Translations under genes and position numbers: made by a program
Assembly: GCA_016296165.1 (NCBI GenBank)
Contig: JAEDJV010000003.1
Location: 1 to 48,423 of the forward strand
DNA from: Oscillospiraceae bacterium
Lineage (GTDB): Bacteria > Bacillota > Clostridia > Oscillospirales > Ruminococcaceae
Direction of reading: 5' to 3'
DNA: 48,423 bases
Shown: positions 34,601 to 41,665 of the stretch, one piece after another
Numbering within the stretch: the first letter of the stretch is position 1
Layout: each line of letters opens with the position of its first letter
Notes under the pieces: generated by a model
Database searches by the model: none
Told to the model about the DNA's origin: nothing
The model's input: the letters and a program-made list of their open reading frames with translations, nothing else

Positions 34601-34619
34601 ATACGGTTATGTAAAATAA
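31614..34619 (+). CDS. Cellulosomal double acetylesterase: CE12-like, ricin-type CBM13, dockerin, CBM35, CE12-like
   Basis: 1001 residues, secreted: signal peptide with cleavage near residue 33 (VKAA). Beta-sandwich (about 35-170); SGNH esterase 1 (about 177-378: ICGDSTVANYY, GINDTN, DDLHQSAKG); ricin-type domain (about 383-528, QQW repeats); Pro/Asp-rich linker; dockerin (about 556-612) with two calcium-loop repeats, GDVNSDNIINIADMI and ADVSGDGNVNAEDII; CBM35-like domain (about 625-755); SGNH esterase 2 (about 778-1000: LGDSTVQSY, AIND, DGTHFCEKG). The esterase type resembles rhamnogalacturonan or xylan acetylesterases (CE12). The dockerin would plug it into a scaffoldin, so it should strip acetyl groups from pectin or xylan on plant cell walls. 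Esterase 2 has AIND where GxND is usual. SD is AAGGAG. No scaffoldin gene is in the window. Confidence 0.9.
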   Translation: MKKKILSGIVSLTMAFSSMAGGLYGTVDKVKAAQTNWKFDLGGGGAASGYTGVSAADGYNSSRGYGFSGSVSNVNANGSGALSDAVKFTGGVFNVDLPRGLYQVTVVTGNVSRTTINIEGMPQMINLTGNNAVESIQIPVTDGQLNISAVAGRANTEYSISAIEITQLNNTGQMKPTVWICGDSTVANYYNVADSSQHGWGQFLKNYINTNVFEIRNQASSGQYAKGFVEGGQFDAIKTYGKPGDYYIISIGINDTNYSNADEYYNVVTDMVKTAKQKGMNVILVKQQGRHGDLNRNPLLTGRWFGGQLDQIGSEQNVQVVDLFKAWQDFGVSIGGYDAMNDYYAITNTGTGDDLHQSAKGAQKNAELLQGLMKIGDTQMDTNVYYTFKNTNSGMVMDVKDARMAEGSNIQQYDANGMSNQQWILKPFANGTTYYYIHSAMDENYVLKAMTGSNGGNIELVPYAGNDSMMLFQFTKVGDGSYYISTRSSRDTCFVEVDAASKTAGANVQQWGCTYNSCQNWQAVKSSSAAQDPNIPTDPPDTPQQPPQDDGPEIGTMGDVNSDNIINIADMILAKSIATGESEYKAEADVSGDGNVNAEDIIILQNYFFGKDVSFTKPEKPEEETKYYFAIDQVWDQGIVETVNAGFTNPNGYINLDNNDTSNITFTVNAASDGNYMTHIRFANGTAEDRPMKIYVNGNTSECWLQSFTGTGAWTTWAEFGIVLPLVKGNNTIKLVSTVAGKGGPNLDYITISKTDEPIAETYDPNQNNNPGDGSKPTLYILGDSTVQSYRESYAPQQGWGYYLGDYFMGEINIANHSLAGRSSKKAYDEGRWQTIEDGMKKGDYVMIQFAINDAGKSNADRYAPVCGNVDNPSGGSYEWYMTQFINGTLSKGGTPVLVTTVIGMNAYSNGRFNNSYTDYCNACKQLSAKYRIPCIDLNSIMVNHYNSVGYNTALSYHMKGAVEGSTDGTHFCEKGANVVAGLVAKAVKDQQISGLYGYVK

Positions 34620-34635
34620 TATCTTAGTGATTAAG

Positions 34636-34668
34636 ACCGCATTGCAGTTTTTTGTAATGCGGTTTTTC
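34636..34668 (+). terminator. Terminator of the dockerin esterase gene
   Basis: 11-bp stem (34636-34646 with 34653-34663, one G-U pair) followed by TTTT. Confidence 0.8.
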
Positions 34669-34791
34669 TGTTTTTGAAAAAAAATAAGAGTATTTTCTCC
34701 GCTATTTATATTATTTGTGTATTGTAAAAGATAAAATAAAATGTTAGTATATAATAAGAGATATTAATGTAATAACCGGAGGAATCATATT

Positions 34792-35340
34792 TTGCTGTAT
34801 ATAATGCGACATGGAAAAACGGACTGGAATGAATTACATAAACTGCAGGGGAGAACGGATATTCCGCTAAATGAAAAAGGCAGAGAGATGGCTGAACAGG
34901 TTCGGGAAGAGTGTGCTGAGATAGGCTTTGATGTTTGTTATACTTCACCGCTTATTCGTGCAAGAGAAACAGCTCAGATCGCACTTGATGGATTGGGTGT
35001 TCCGATAATAACTGACGACAGACTTGTGGAAATGTGTTTTGGAAAATACGAAGGTTCTGAAAATGCAGCTGACATCCCGGGGTCACCGATTAAAACCTTT
35101 TTTGAAGAACCCGAAAAATACAAAGGTGCGGAAGGTGCTGAAACGTTTGAAGAACTTTTTGCACGTACAGGGGAGTTCATTGAGGAAGTAATCAAACCGG
35201 AATTAAGTCAGAATAAAAACGTTCTGATAGTAGGACATGGTGCTATGAACAGCAGTATTATTTGTCAGATTAAGCAGAAAAAACTTGATAAGTTCTGGGA
35301 AGCAGGGATACCAAACTGTAAACTGATAAGGTTGATATGA
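34792..35340 (+). CDS. Histidine phosphatase family protein (phosphoglycerate mutase-like)
   Basis: 182 residues. Catalytic RHG motif in LYIMRHGKTDWNE (residues 2-14), conserved Arg in TSPLIRARETAQIAL (about 50-64), and second His in LIVGHGAMNSSII (about 145-157). The family covers broad-specificity phosphatases, CobC/RNH-type enzymes and cofactor-dependent mutases; the substrate is unknown. TTG at 34792 is the start because GGAGG lies 8 nt upstream and the next ATG would cut into the RHG strand. It lies 55 bp before bioB and may be co-transcribed. Confidence 0.87.
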   Translation: MLYIMRHGKTDWNELHKLQGRTDIPLNEKGREMAEQVREECAEIGFDVCYTSPLIRARETAQIALDGLGVPIITDDRLVEMCFGKYEGSENAADIPGSPIKTFFEEPEKYKGAEGAETFEELFARTGEFIEEVIKPELSQNKNVLIVGHGAMNSSIICQIKQKKLDKFWEAGIPNCKLIRLI

Positions 35341-35395
35341 TGATAAAAACAATCTGTTTACGGTAACATGTATTAAATCCACAGAGGTGAAAATT

Positions 35396-36358
35396 ATGGC
35401 AGTAAAAGATCTAAAACAAAAAATTTTCAACGGAAACTATATAAGCAGAGAAGAGGTAATATCACTACTTTCTGAACCGCTTGATGAGCTGTGCAGATCT
35501 GCTGATGAAATCAGAGAAAAGTTCTGCGGAAATACATTTGACATGTGTACAATCATTAATGGTAAAAGCGGAAAATGTTCAGAAAACTGCAAATACTGTG
35601 CCCAGTCATCTTTTTACAAAACATGCGTGGAAGAATATCCGTTACTTGATACAGAAAAACTTCTCGAACAGGCAGTATATAATTACAATAAAGGGGTACT
35701 GCGCTACTCTATAGTTTGTTCAGGAAAAAAACTTTCAGATAAAGAAGTTGATAAACTCTGTGAAAGCATTAAGGAAATAAAAAAAGTATGTCCTGTTTCC
35801 ATATGTGTTTCAGCCGGTCTTCTTGACAGAGAGAATTTTCAGAAACTGAAAGATGCCGGTGTCGACCGCATACATAACAACCTTGAAACATCGGAAAGAT
35901 TTTTTGAAAATGTATGTACAACCCATACATTTCAGGATAAGATTGATTCGATAAAAGCGGCCCAGCTTGCCGGACTTGAAGTGTGCAGCGGAGGAATAAT
36001 GGGACTCGGAGAGAGTATGGAAGACAGAATAGATATGATTCTTAAGGTAAGGAAACTCGGAATAAAATCTGTTCCTGTCAATCTGATTAATCCGATTCCA
36101 AATACACCGTTTGAGAAAAATGAAGTTCTTTCATATGACGAAATGAAGAGGATAACAGCGGTATTCAGATTCCTTATTCCAGACGGTTTCATTCGTCTGG
36201 CCGGCGGCAGAAGTCTTATGCCTGATAAAGGCGCGGAATTGTTTGTATCCGGTGCAAATGCATGCATTTCCGGTGATATGCTTACTACTCAGGGAATAAC
36301 TATCGATAATGATATGAAAACTGTTGCTGATTTCGGGTATGAAGTGAAATTTTCCTGA
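35396..36358 (+). CDS. bioB: Biotin synthase (radical SAM)
   Basis: 320 residues from ATG 35396 (AGAGGTG 7 nt upstream); a GTG at 35387 lies inside that SD. Radical SAM cluster motif CSENCKYCAQSS (about 55-66, CxxxCxxC), and BioB features such as HNLETS (about 160) and GGIMGLGESMEDR. The Arg/Asn region near the C terminus (FIRLAGGRSLM) matches the [2Fe-2S]-binding Arg segment. It inserts sulfur into dethiobiotin. No other biotin genes are nearby. Confidence 0.93.
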   Translation: MAVKDLKQKIFNGNYISREEVISLLSEPLDELCRSADEIREKFCGNTFDMCTIINGKSGKCSENCKYCAQSSFYKTCVEEYPLLDTEKLLEQAVYNYNKGVLRYSIVCSGKKLSDKEVDKLCESIKEIKKVCPVSICVSAGLLDRENFQKLKDAGVDRIHNNLETSERFFENVCTTHTFQDKIDSIKAAQLAGLEVCSGGIMGLGESMEDRIDMILKVRKLGIKSVPVNLINPIPNTPFEKNEVLSYDEMKRITAVFRFLIPDGFIRLAGGRSLMPDKGAELFVSGANACISGDMLTTQGITIDNDMKTVADFGYEVKFS

Positions 36359-36521
36359 AATATTTAACAGATATCAACTATGAAGATATCTTTACCAGCA
36401 AGTATCCGGCTGAAACCGGAAAACTGTCTAGTGACTGCGTTTGAAGAATGGTGACTCATAAATAGTTTCTTCTGTTAAGTATTCGGAACAGTATCATGTA
36501 AACCAAAATAGAAAGGTTTTG

Positions 36522-37406
36522 ATGAATTTGAAGAGGATATTAGATGGTATTAATCCACTTAATTTTATAGTCCTTGCTGTTGCAGGAATAATTAATGCGT
36601 TTGGAGTTACCCTATTCTTATTTCCTGTAAAATTGTATGACAGCGGAGTTTCGGGATTGTCGATGCTGCTTGATCAGATTACACCGGCATATCTGACTCT
36701 GCCGTTTTTCCTGATGGCAATCAATTTTCCTGTTTTCCTTCTGGGACTAAAAAAGCAGGGAATGGCATTTACTGTATATTCGGTTTTTACCATTTTTATT
36801 TACGCACTGATGTCATTCCTTATTACAAATGTTCTTCCGATAGATGTTCAGTTTGTGTCACCACTTGCAGGAGAGGATTTGCTTTTGTGTGCGATATTTG
36901 GCGGTGTAGTTTCCGGTGTGGGAAGCGGACTGACTATCAGATTTGGCGGAGCAATTGACGGAATAGATGTTTTATCCGTTATTTTCGCAAAGAAAATCGG
37001 TATTTCAATTGGAAGTTTTAATATGATTTTCAATTCAGTCCTATATACAGTATGCGGGATAGTAATTCAGAGCTGGATACTGCCTCTGTATTCAATCGTT
37101 ACATATTTTATTGGTTCAAAAACAGTTGACTATATCGTAGAGGGATTTGACCGTTCAAAATGTGCGATGATAGTAACAGTAAAAGCAGAAGAGATAACTG
37201 CTGCTATGCAGAATAATTTCAGCAGCAGCGGGACTATTGTCAAAGCAACCGGCGGTTATTCACGTGAAGAAAAGGAAATCATTTATTTTATAGTAAATTC
37301 ATTTCAGATAAATAAAGTGAAGAAGATTGTTCACGAGATTGATGCCAGTGCATTTATCTCACTGCATGATGTATCGGATGTAATAAAGAGTCCGGAAAAT
37401 AATTAA
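36522..37406 (+). CDS. YitT family membrane protein (DUF161 and DUF2179)
   Basis: 294 residues from ATG 36522 (GAAAGG 5 nt upstream). Five or six membrane helices in the first 180 residues, with the YitT pattern FGVTLFLFPVKLYDSGVSGLSMLL (starting near residue 25; repeated logic at RFGGAIDGIDVLSVI near 143). A C-terminal soluble DUF2179 domain follows (about 215-290). Function unknown; some homologues are proposed transporters. The 163-bp gap before it holds two short hairpins but no recognised riboswitch. Confidence 0.88.
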   Translation: MNLKRILDGINPLNFIVLAVAGIINAFGVTLFLFPVKLYDSGVSGLSMLLDQITPAYLTLPFFLMAINFPVFLLGLKKQGMAFTVYSVFTIFIYALMSFLITNVLPIDVQFVSPLAGEDLLLCAIFGGVVSGVGSGLTIRFGGAIDGIDVLSVIFAKKIGISIGSFNMIFNSVLYTVCGIVIQSWILPLYSIVTYFIGSKTVDYIVEGFDRSKCAMIVTVKAEEITAAMQNNFSSSGTIVKATGGYSREEKEIIYFIVNSFQINKVKKIVHEIDASAFISLHDVSDVIKSPENN

Positions 37407-37412
37407 ACTAAA

Positions 37413-37448
37413 AATACACTATTGACAAATCAGTTTCAATAGTGTATT
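37413..37448. repeat. 12-bp perfect inverted repeat spanning the cysK promoter
   Basis: AATACACTATTG (37413-37424) and CAATAGTGTATT (37437-37448), 12-nt spacer. It lies 7 bp past the yitT stop, so it could act as a weak terminator, but the T tract is poor. It contains the cysK -35 and part of the -10, so it may instead be an operator. Confidence 0.75.
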
Positions 37449-37450
37449 AT
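37422..37450 (+). promoter_or_regulatory. Promoter of cysK
   Basis: Perfect -35 TTGACA (37422-37427), 17-nt spacer, TATTAT (37445-37450). Confidence 0.75.
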
Positions 37451-37460
37451 TTATACATAT

Positions 37461-37494
37461 TAATCCTACTAATACAGTAGTAAAAGTAGGGATT
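37461..37494 (+). promoter_or_regulatory. Candidate Rrf2-type (CymR/IscR-like) operator in the cysK leader
   Basis: CTACT-N5-AGTAG (37466-37480) in an A/T-rich frame, overlapped by a second pairing, AATCCTACT with AGTAGGGATT (37485-37494). It resembles Rrf2-family sites from memory. It sits at or just after the predicted transcription start, where a repressor would act on cysteine synthesis. Confidence 0.4.
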
Positions 37495-37515
37495 GAGAAA
37501 ATGGAGGTAATCATT

Positions 37516-38469
37516 ATGAGTAACATTAAAGAAAGTGCTTCAGAATTAATTGGCGGTACACCAATACTTAAACTTAATAACTATTCAAAAAGATCACAAA
37601 TTACAAATGCCACCATTCTTGCAAAGCTTGAATATCTCAATCCGGCAGGTTCCGTAAAGGACAGAGTAGCTCTTGCTATGATTGAGGATGCGGAGAAGAA
37701 AGGCATACTAAAGCCGGGAGCAACAATTATTGAACCAACAAGTGGTAATACAGGTATAGGTCTTGCAGCAGTAGCAGCAGCAAAAGGATACAAGGCACTC
37801 CTTACACTTCCTGATACAATGAGTGTTGAAAGAAGAAACCTTCTTGCAGCATACGGTGCAGAACTTGTTCTTACTGAAGGTGCAAAAGGTATGAAAGGAG
37901 CAATTGAAAAGGCCGAAGAACTCAATAAGGAAATTGAAAATTCAGTTATTCTTGGCCAGTTTGTAAATCCTGCTAATCCTGCGGTACACAAAGCCTCAAC
38001 CGGTCCTGAAATCTGGGAACAGACTGACGGAAAAGTTGATATCTTTGTAGCAGGGGTTGGTACAGGCGGTACAATAACAGGTGTTGGTGAGTACCTGAAG
38101 TCACAGAATCCTGATGTTAAGATTGTTGCAGTTGAACCGGCATCAAGCCCGGTACTCTCGAATGGTACAGCAGGTCCGCACAAGATTCAGGGTATTGGTG
38201 CCGGATTTGTTCCAGAGGTACTTAATACAGATATCTATGACGAAGTAATCGCCATTGAAAACGATGACGCTTTTGAAGAAGGAAGAGCTTTTGCGGTAAG
38301 TGAAGGTATTCTTGTCGGAATATCGTCAGGTGCTGCACTTAAAGCTGCAAAGATTCTTGCCCAGAGACCGGAAAATATGGGTAAGGTAATTGTTGCACTT
38401 CTCCCTGATTCAGGTGACAGGTATCTTTCCACACCTATGTTCAGCCAAATTACTGCATTGATCCCGTAA
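37516..38469 (+). CDS. cysK: Cysteine synthase (O-acetylserine sulfhydrylase)
   Basis: 317 residues from ATG 37516 (GGAGG 8 nt upstream; an ATG at 37501 lies before that SD). PLP-dependent fold type II: the catalytic Lys lies in NPAGSVKDRVA (about 40-50), a Ser/Thr loop in EPTSGNTGIGLA (about 72-83), and the PLP phosphate-binding GTGGTITG loop at about 180-187. It makes cysteine from O-acetylserine and sulfide. It overlaps the convergent permease gene by 20 bp at the 3' end, with no terminator between. Confidence 0.95.
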   Translation: MSNIKESASELIGGTPILKLNNYSKRSQITNATILAKLEYLNPAGSVKDRVALAMIEDAEKKGILKPGATIIEPTSGNTGIGLAAVAAAKGYKALLTLPDTMSVERRNLLAAYGAELVLTEGAKGMKGAIEKAEELNKEIENSVILGQFVNPANPAVHKASTGPEIWEQTDGKVDIFVAGVGTGGTITGVGEYLKSQNPDVKIVAVEPASSPVLSNGTAGPHKIQGIGAGFVPEVLNTDIYDEVIAIENDDAFEEGRAFAVSEGILVGISSGAALKAAKILAQRPENMGKVIVALLPDSGDRYLSTPMFSQITALIP

Positions 38470-39481
38470 GTTCCATAACGGCAATAGCTACAACTGTGAT
38501 GCCAATCCAGCAGCACGCTCCCATCGCAAGTGGTTTGCCACCGGTTTTTATGAGCTTTACTATATCGGTATTAAACCCTATTGCAGCCATTGCAAGGACT
38601 ATGAAAAATTTACTTACTTCTTTTATTGGTTTAAAGAAATCGCCTGAAACTCCAAGACTTATTGAGACTGTGGTAATAACTGAAGCCGCAATGAAGTAAA
38701 GAATGAAGAAAGGAAACACTTTTTTCATGCTTACCTTGTTTCCGTCGGATCCGCTTTTCTTTGCGCGCACAAGTGCAAGAACAAGTGTAATAGGAATAAT
38801 AGCAAGTGTTCTTGTGAGTTTAACTGTAACAGCTTTGTCAAGTGTCTGTGAGCCGAGATTCCACATTGCATCCCATGTAGAAGCCGCTGCGGTAACTGAA
38901 GACGTATCGTTTACAGCAGTACCTGCAAATATTCCGAAAGCTTCACCTGTTGCAGTGTCGAATCCAACGAATTGTCCGAAATAAGGAAAAATGAGTGCAG
39001 CAAGTACATTGTAGAAGAAGATAACTGAAATAGCCTGTGCAACTTCATCGTCATCCGCATCGATTACCGGTGCAGTAGCCGCAACTGCTGAACCGCCGCA
39101 GATTGATGAACCAACGCCGACAAGTATTGATATCCTTGAAGGAATATGGAGGGCTTTACAGAGCACAAAAGCAATGATAAGTGATGTTGCTATAGTTGAA
39201 ATGATAATTGGGAGCGACTGAGCCCCTGTTTTAAGTACTACGCCAAGATCCATCCCAAATCCGAGGAGAATAACGGCCCATTGCAGTATTTTTTTAGAGG
39301 TGAATTTTACACCGCTTTCAAAAGAACTCTTGTTCTTTATTATTTGTCCAAGTATCATACCGGAAATAATTGCGATAACAGCGCCACCGATTACAGGAAA
39401 CTTTTTTCCGAGAAACCACGATGGAACTGCAATTGCCATGCATATCAGAAGACCTTTCCAGTTGTTTTTGATGAATTTCAT
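38450..39481 (-). CDS. YeiH-family putative sulfate exporter (UPF0324 membrane protein)
   Basis: 343 residues from ATG 39481 (AGAGG about 10 nt upstream); an earlier ATG at 39526 would lie in the promoter. About ten membrane helices. The family pattern is clear in LLGFGMDLGVVLKTGAQSL (about 75-93), GSSICGGSAVAATAPVIDAD and AGTAVNDTSSVTAA. The export role for sulfate or related anions is a proposed function for the family, not shown here. The tail-to-tail overlap with cysK suggests a sulfur-metabolism link and possible mutual antisense effects. Confidence 0.87.
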   Translation of the reverse strand: MKFIKNNWKGLLICMAIAVPSWFLGKKFPVIGGAVIAIISGMILGQIIKNKSSFESGVKFTSKKILQWAVILLGFGMDLGVVLKTGAQSLPIIISTIATSLIIAFVLCKALHIPSRISILVGVGSSICGGSAVAATAPVIDADDDEVAQAISVIFFYNVLAALIFPYFGQFVGFDTATGEAFGIFAGTAVNDTSSVTAAASTWDAMWNLGSQTLDKAVTVKLTRTLAIIPITLVLALVRAKKSGSDGNKVSMKKVFPFFILYFIAASVITTVSISLGVSGDFFKPIKEVSKFFIVLAMAAIGFNTDIVKLIKTGGKPLAMGACCWIGITVVAIAVMELTGSMQ

Positions 39482-39516
39482 TTTTATCAGCCTCTCATTA
39501 TTTATTACATTAATAT

Positions 39517-39545
39517 ATTTTATCATATCAGTCGAAAATATTCAA
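39517..39545 (-). promoter_or_regulatory. Promoter of the YeiH-family gene
   Basis: Minus strand TTGAAT (39545-39540), 17-nt spacer, TAAAAT (39522-39517). Confidence 0.55.
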
Positions 39546-39689
39546 TATAGAAATATCGTACCTGAATGATTAATTGAAAAAATATATCTGGTTTTTCATT
39601 TAGAAAATATATCTGAGACTTACTAAATGATATAGCAGCCAAAAAGTAACTTATCCGCTAAAAGTCCCTGTAATATTTCTGAAAAAATA

Positions 39690-39718
39690 TTGACATTTTA
39701 TTTGGTCTATAGTATATT
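39690..39718 (+). promoter_or_regulatory. Strong promoter of an orphan small RNA
   Basis: TTGACA (39690-39695), 17-nt spacer, TATATT (39713-39718). No coding gene with an SD follows before a strong terminator at 39827-39862. Confidence 0.6.
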
Positions 39719-39724
39719 GCGATA

Positions 39725-39864
39725 TTGTTTTTCGCAGCGTCATTTGCTTTTTGGTTGTACTGGCTAAATAAAAATAAGTCCTCATCACCCGGTACACAGC
39801 TGAATAATAATTAAAAATATTTTTTGAACAGTTCTGTTATATTTATAACAGGACTGTTTTTTGG
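39725..39864 (+). ncRNA. Predicted small RNA upstream of the Wadjet operon
   Basis: A predicted transcript of about 140 nt starts 7 nt after a strong promoter and ends at a strong terminator. In the middle, TGTACTGG (39756-39763) pairs with CCGGTACA (39789-39796) to make an 8-bp stem with a 25-nt loop. The only open frame here (39824-40006) has no SD and begins inside the terminator, so I take it as non-coding. I do not recognise the family. It lies in the 642-bp gap 39527-40168. The stretch 39546-39689 shows nothing else, and 39865-39978 shows nothing but AT-rich DNA. Confidence 0.45.
39827..39862 (+). terminator. Terminator of the orphan small RNA
   Basis: 14-bp stem (39827-39840 with 39845-39858, one G-U pair), 4-nt loop, six T at 39857-39862. 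Confidence 0.8.
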
Positions 39865-39978
39865 TGAATTTATAATCAACTATAGAAATATACCAGTATT
39901 ATGGCTCATAAAAAGACGTACAAAATCAAATATATTGTTTGGATACATAACTTATCATAGGAGCATAGAATATTATCA

Positions 39979-40007
39979 TTGTATCCAGGTATTTTTTATG
40001 CTATAAT
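39979..40007 (+). promoter_or_regulatory. Candidate promoter of the Wadjet operon
   Basis: TTGTAT (39979-39984), 17-nt spacer, TATAAT (40002-40007). The leader to the jetA ATG would be about 155 nt. Confidence 0.55.
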
Positions 40008-40168
40008 ATATCATGGACAAAATTTTTTTGCGTCGAAACCCGGAAAAAGTTTAAGCTTTATAATATTTTTAATCTGTAAGATTTCCGGTAAAATCAGCAA
40101 ATTGAAACAGGAATGTTAAAAGACTATATTCACGTCAATACATTAAAGAAAGGTTATCTGTTAATTTT

Positions 40169-41665
40169 ATGAATATTAACACATCCAAAATGTTTCCTGT
40201 TCAGGAGACATCGTATCTCACAGCACAAAATTCAGTCCTTTACAGAACAATAATGCGAATACTTTATAATGAAAAGGAAATGTTAAATTCCCAGATGAGT
40301 GCTGAGGAAATATGCAGCAGGCTTCGTACGTGCAGCGGATTTGAAACTACTGAAACAGAGCAGGTTAAAAGTGCTCTTGCACAGCTTACAGAATGGGAAA
40401 ATGTTATCCCTATGCAGGATCCAAGAAAAGTGAGCACAATAGAAGAATACAAGAACAAGCAGTACAGGTACTCTATTTCCGAACGGGCTGTAATAATAGA
40501 ACGAATGACTATTGAACTTGAAAATATGACTTCTGAAAGCAATACACTTTCTTCATCACTTCTTGTTCGTATAAATGATTGTCTTATACAGATAAATGAC
40601 ATAATTGCAGAGAAGAATATGATGACTGTAAATGAATGGTGGAAAAATTTTCAGGCGGATTTCAGAAGACTTAATCAGAGTTATTCAGACTATCTGCATA
40701 CGTTTTACTCCGTCAAGGGAGAAAAACTGATGAAGTCAATGGATTTTATTATATACAAGGATAAGTTTATACAGTATCTCAGAGAATTTATTCGTGTGCT
40801 TCAGAAGTATTCTGAAATGATATCAGGAAGACTTGCCGGAATGACAGATGACAGTACTGAAAAATTCATAGATGTCATTACAAATAGTGAAATGGAGATT
40901 CCACATACAGGTTCATTAACTCCGGACAGAGAACAGATATACAGTCATGTGAAGGAACAGTGGGAATCTGTCCGTCGCTGGTTTGTAAGTGAAAACGGTA
41001 AACAGTCTGTATGCAGCATGGCGATGGAATATACAAATGAAATAATACGAAAACTTTTGAATGATGCAGTTATGCTTATGCAGCTTCAGAATACAGTTAT
41101 CAGCAGAAAGCAGGATTACCGAAAATACCTCAGTCTGTTTGCAGAATGTGGAGATATCAATGAGGCTCACTGTTTGTCAGCACATGTATTCGGTGTTATG
41201 AATGAATATCATTACCGTTGTAATTCGGAAAGAACGACTGACAGTATTCACAGTGATATTACAGATATAGAACCGCAGGTTTTTGAAGTAAAGCCGAGAA
41301 CCAGGGTATATAAGCCAAGAATCAAATCACAGGGATTTTCCAGCAAGGCATTTGCCAAGGAAGAAAACAAAGTACGTCAGATAAAACGAATCAGTCAGGA
41401 ACGTGCAATGATAGAAGGGTATATCAAAAACAATGCGATGAATCTTGAAGAGATTTCCTCGCAGGTAGTTCCGGAAGAATTGAGAAAAACAGTACTTAAG
41501 TGGATATCTTCAGCAGGTCAGAATAAGAGTCGTTCTGGAATAACCGATTTTGGAAGAAGGTTTAACATAGAGGATACAGGCAGAAGAATACTGTTAAGGT
41601 GTTCCGACGGAGAACTTGATATGCCTGGATATATTATTAAGTTTGAGGAAGAAAACAATGGATGA
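40169..41665 (+). CDS. jetA: Wadjet protein JetA, type II-like (kleisin-type subunit, TIGR02677/DUF2397-like)
   Basis: 498 residues, mostly helical, no membrane segments. The N-terminal block (YLTAQNSVLYRTIMRILYNE, then LAQLTEWENVIPMQD and STIEEYKNKQYRYSISERA) matches what I know of TIGR02677, the JetA of type II Wadjet, which is MukF/kleisin-like with a winged-helix N-domain. JetA bridges the heads of the JetC dimer and binds JetB. First gene of a tightly packed four-gene operon. ATG 40169; the nearest SD-like AGAAAGG is about 15 nt upstream, longer than usual. Family call is by eye. Confidence 0.82.
   Translation: MNINTSKMFPVQETSYLTAQNSVLYRTIMRILYNEKEMLNSQMSAEEICSRLRTCSGFETTETEQVKSALAQLTEWENVIPMQDPRKVSTIEEYKNKQYRYSISERAVIIERMTIELENMTSESNTLSSSLLVRINDCLIQINDIIAEKNMMTVNEWWKNFQADFRRLNQSYSDYLHTFYSVKGEKLMKSMDFIIYKDKFIQYLREFIRVLQKYSEMISGRLAGMTDDSTEKFIDVITNSEMEIPHTGSLTPDREQIYSHVKEQWESVRRWFVSENGKQSVCSMAMEYTNEIIRKLLNDAVMLMQLQNTVISRKQDYRKYLSLFAECGDINEAHCLSAHVFGVMNEYHYRCNSERTTDSIHSDITDIEPQVFEVKPRTRVYKPRIKSQGFSSKAFAKEENKVRQIKRISQERAMIEGYIKNNAMNLEEISSQVVPEELRKTVLKWISSAGQNKSRSGITDFGRRFNIEDTGRRILLRCSDGELDMPGYIIKFEEENNG

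Noticed and set aside
37581..38183. 200-residue open frame antisense to cysK
   Set aside because: Low-complexity Ala/Ser/Pro shadow of a conserved enzyme gene.
39824..40006. 60-residue open frame in the gap before the Wadjet operon
   Set aside because: It starts within a terminator hairpin, has no SD, and its composition (many Ile, Tyr and Phe) is what AT-rich non-coding DNA gives.
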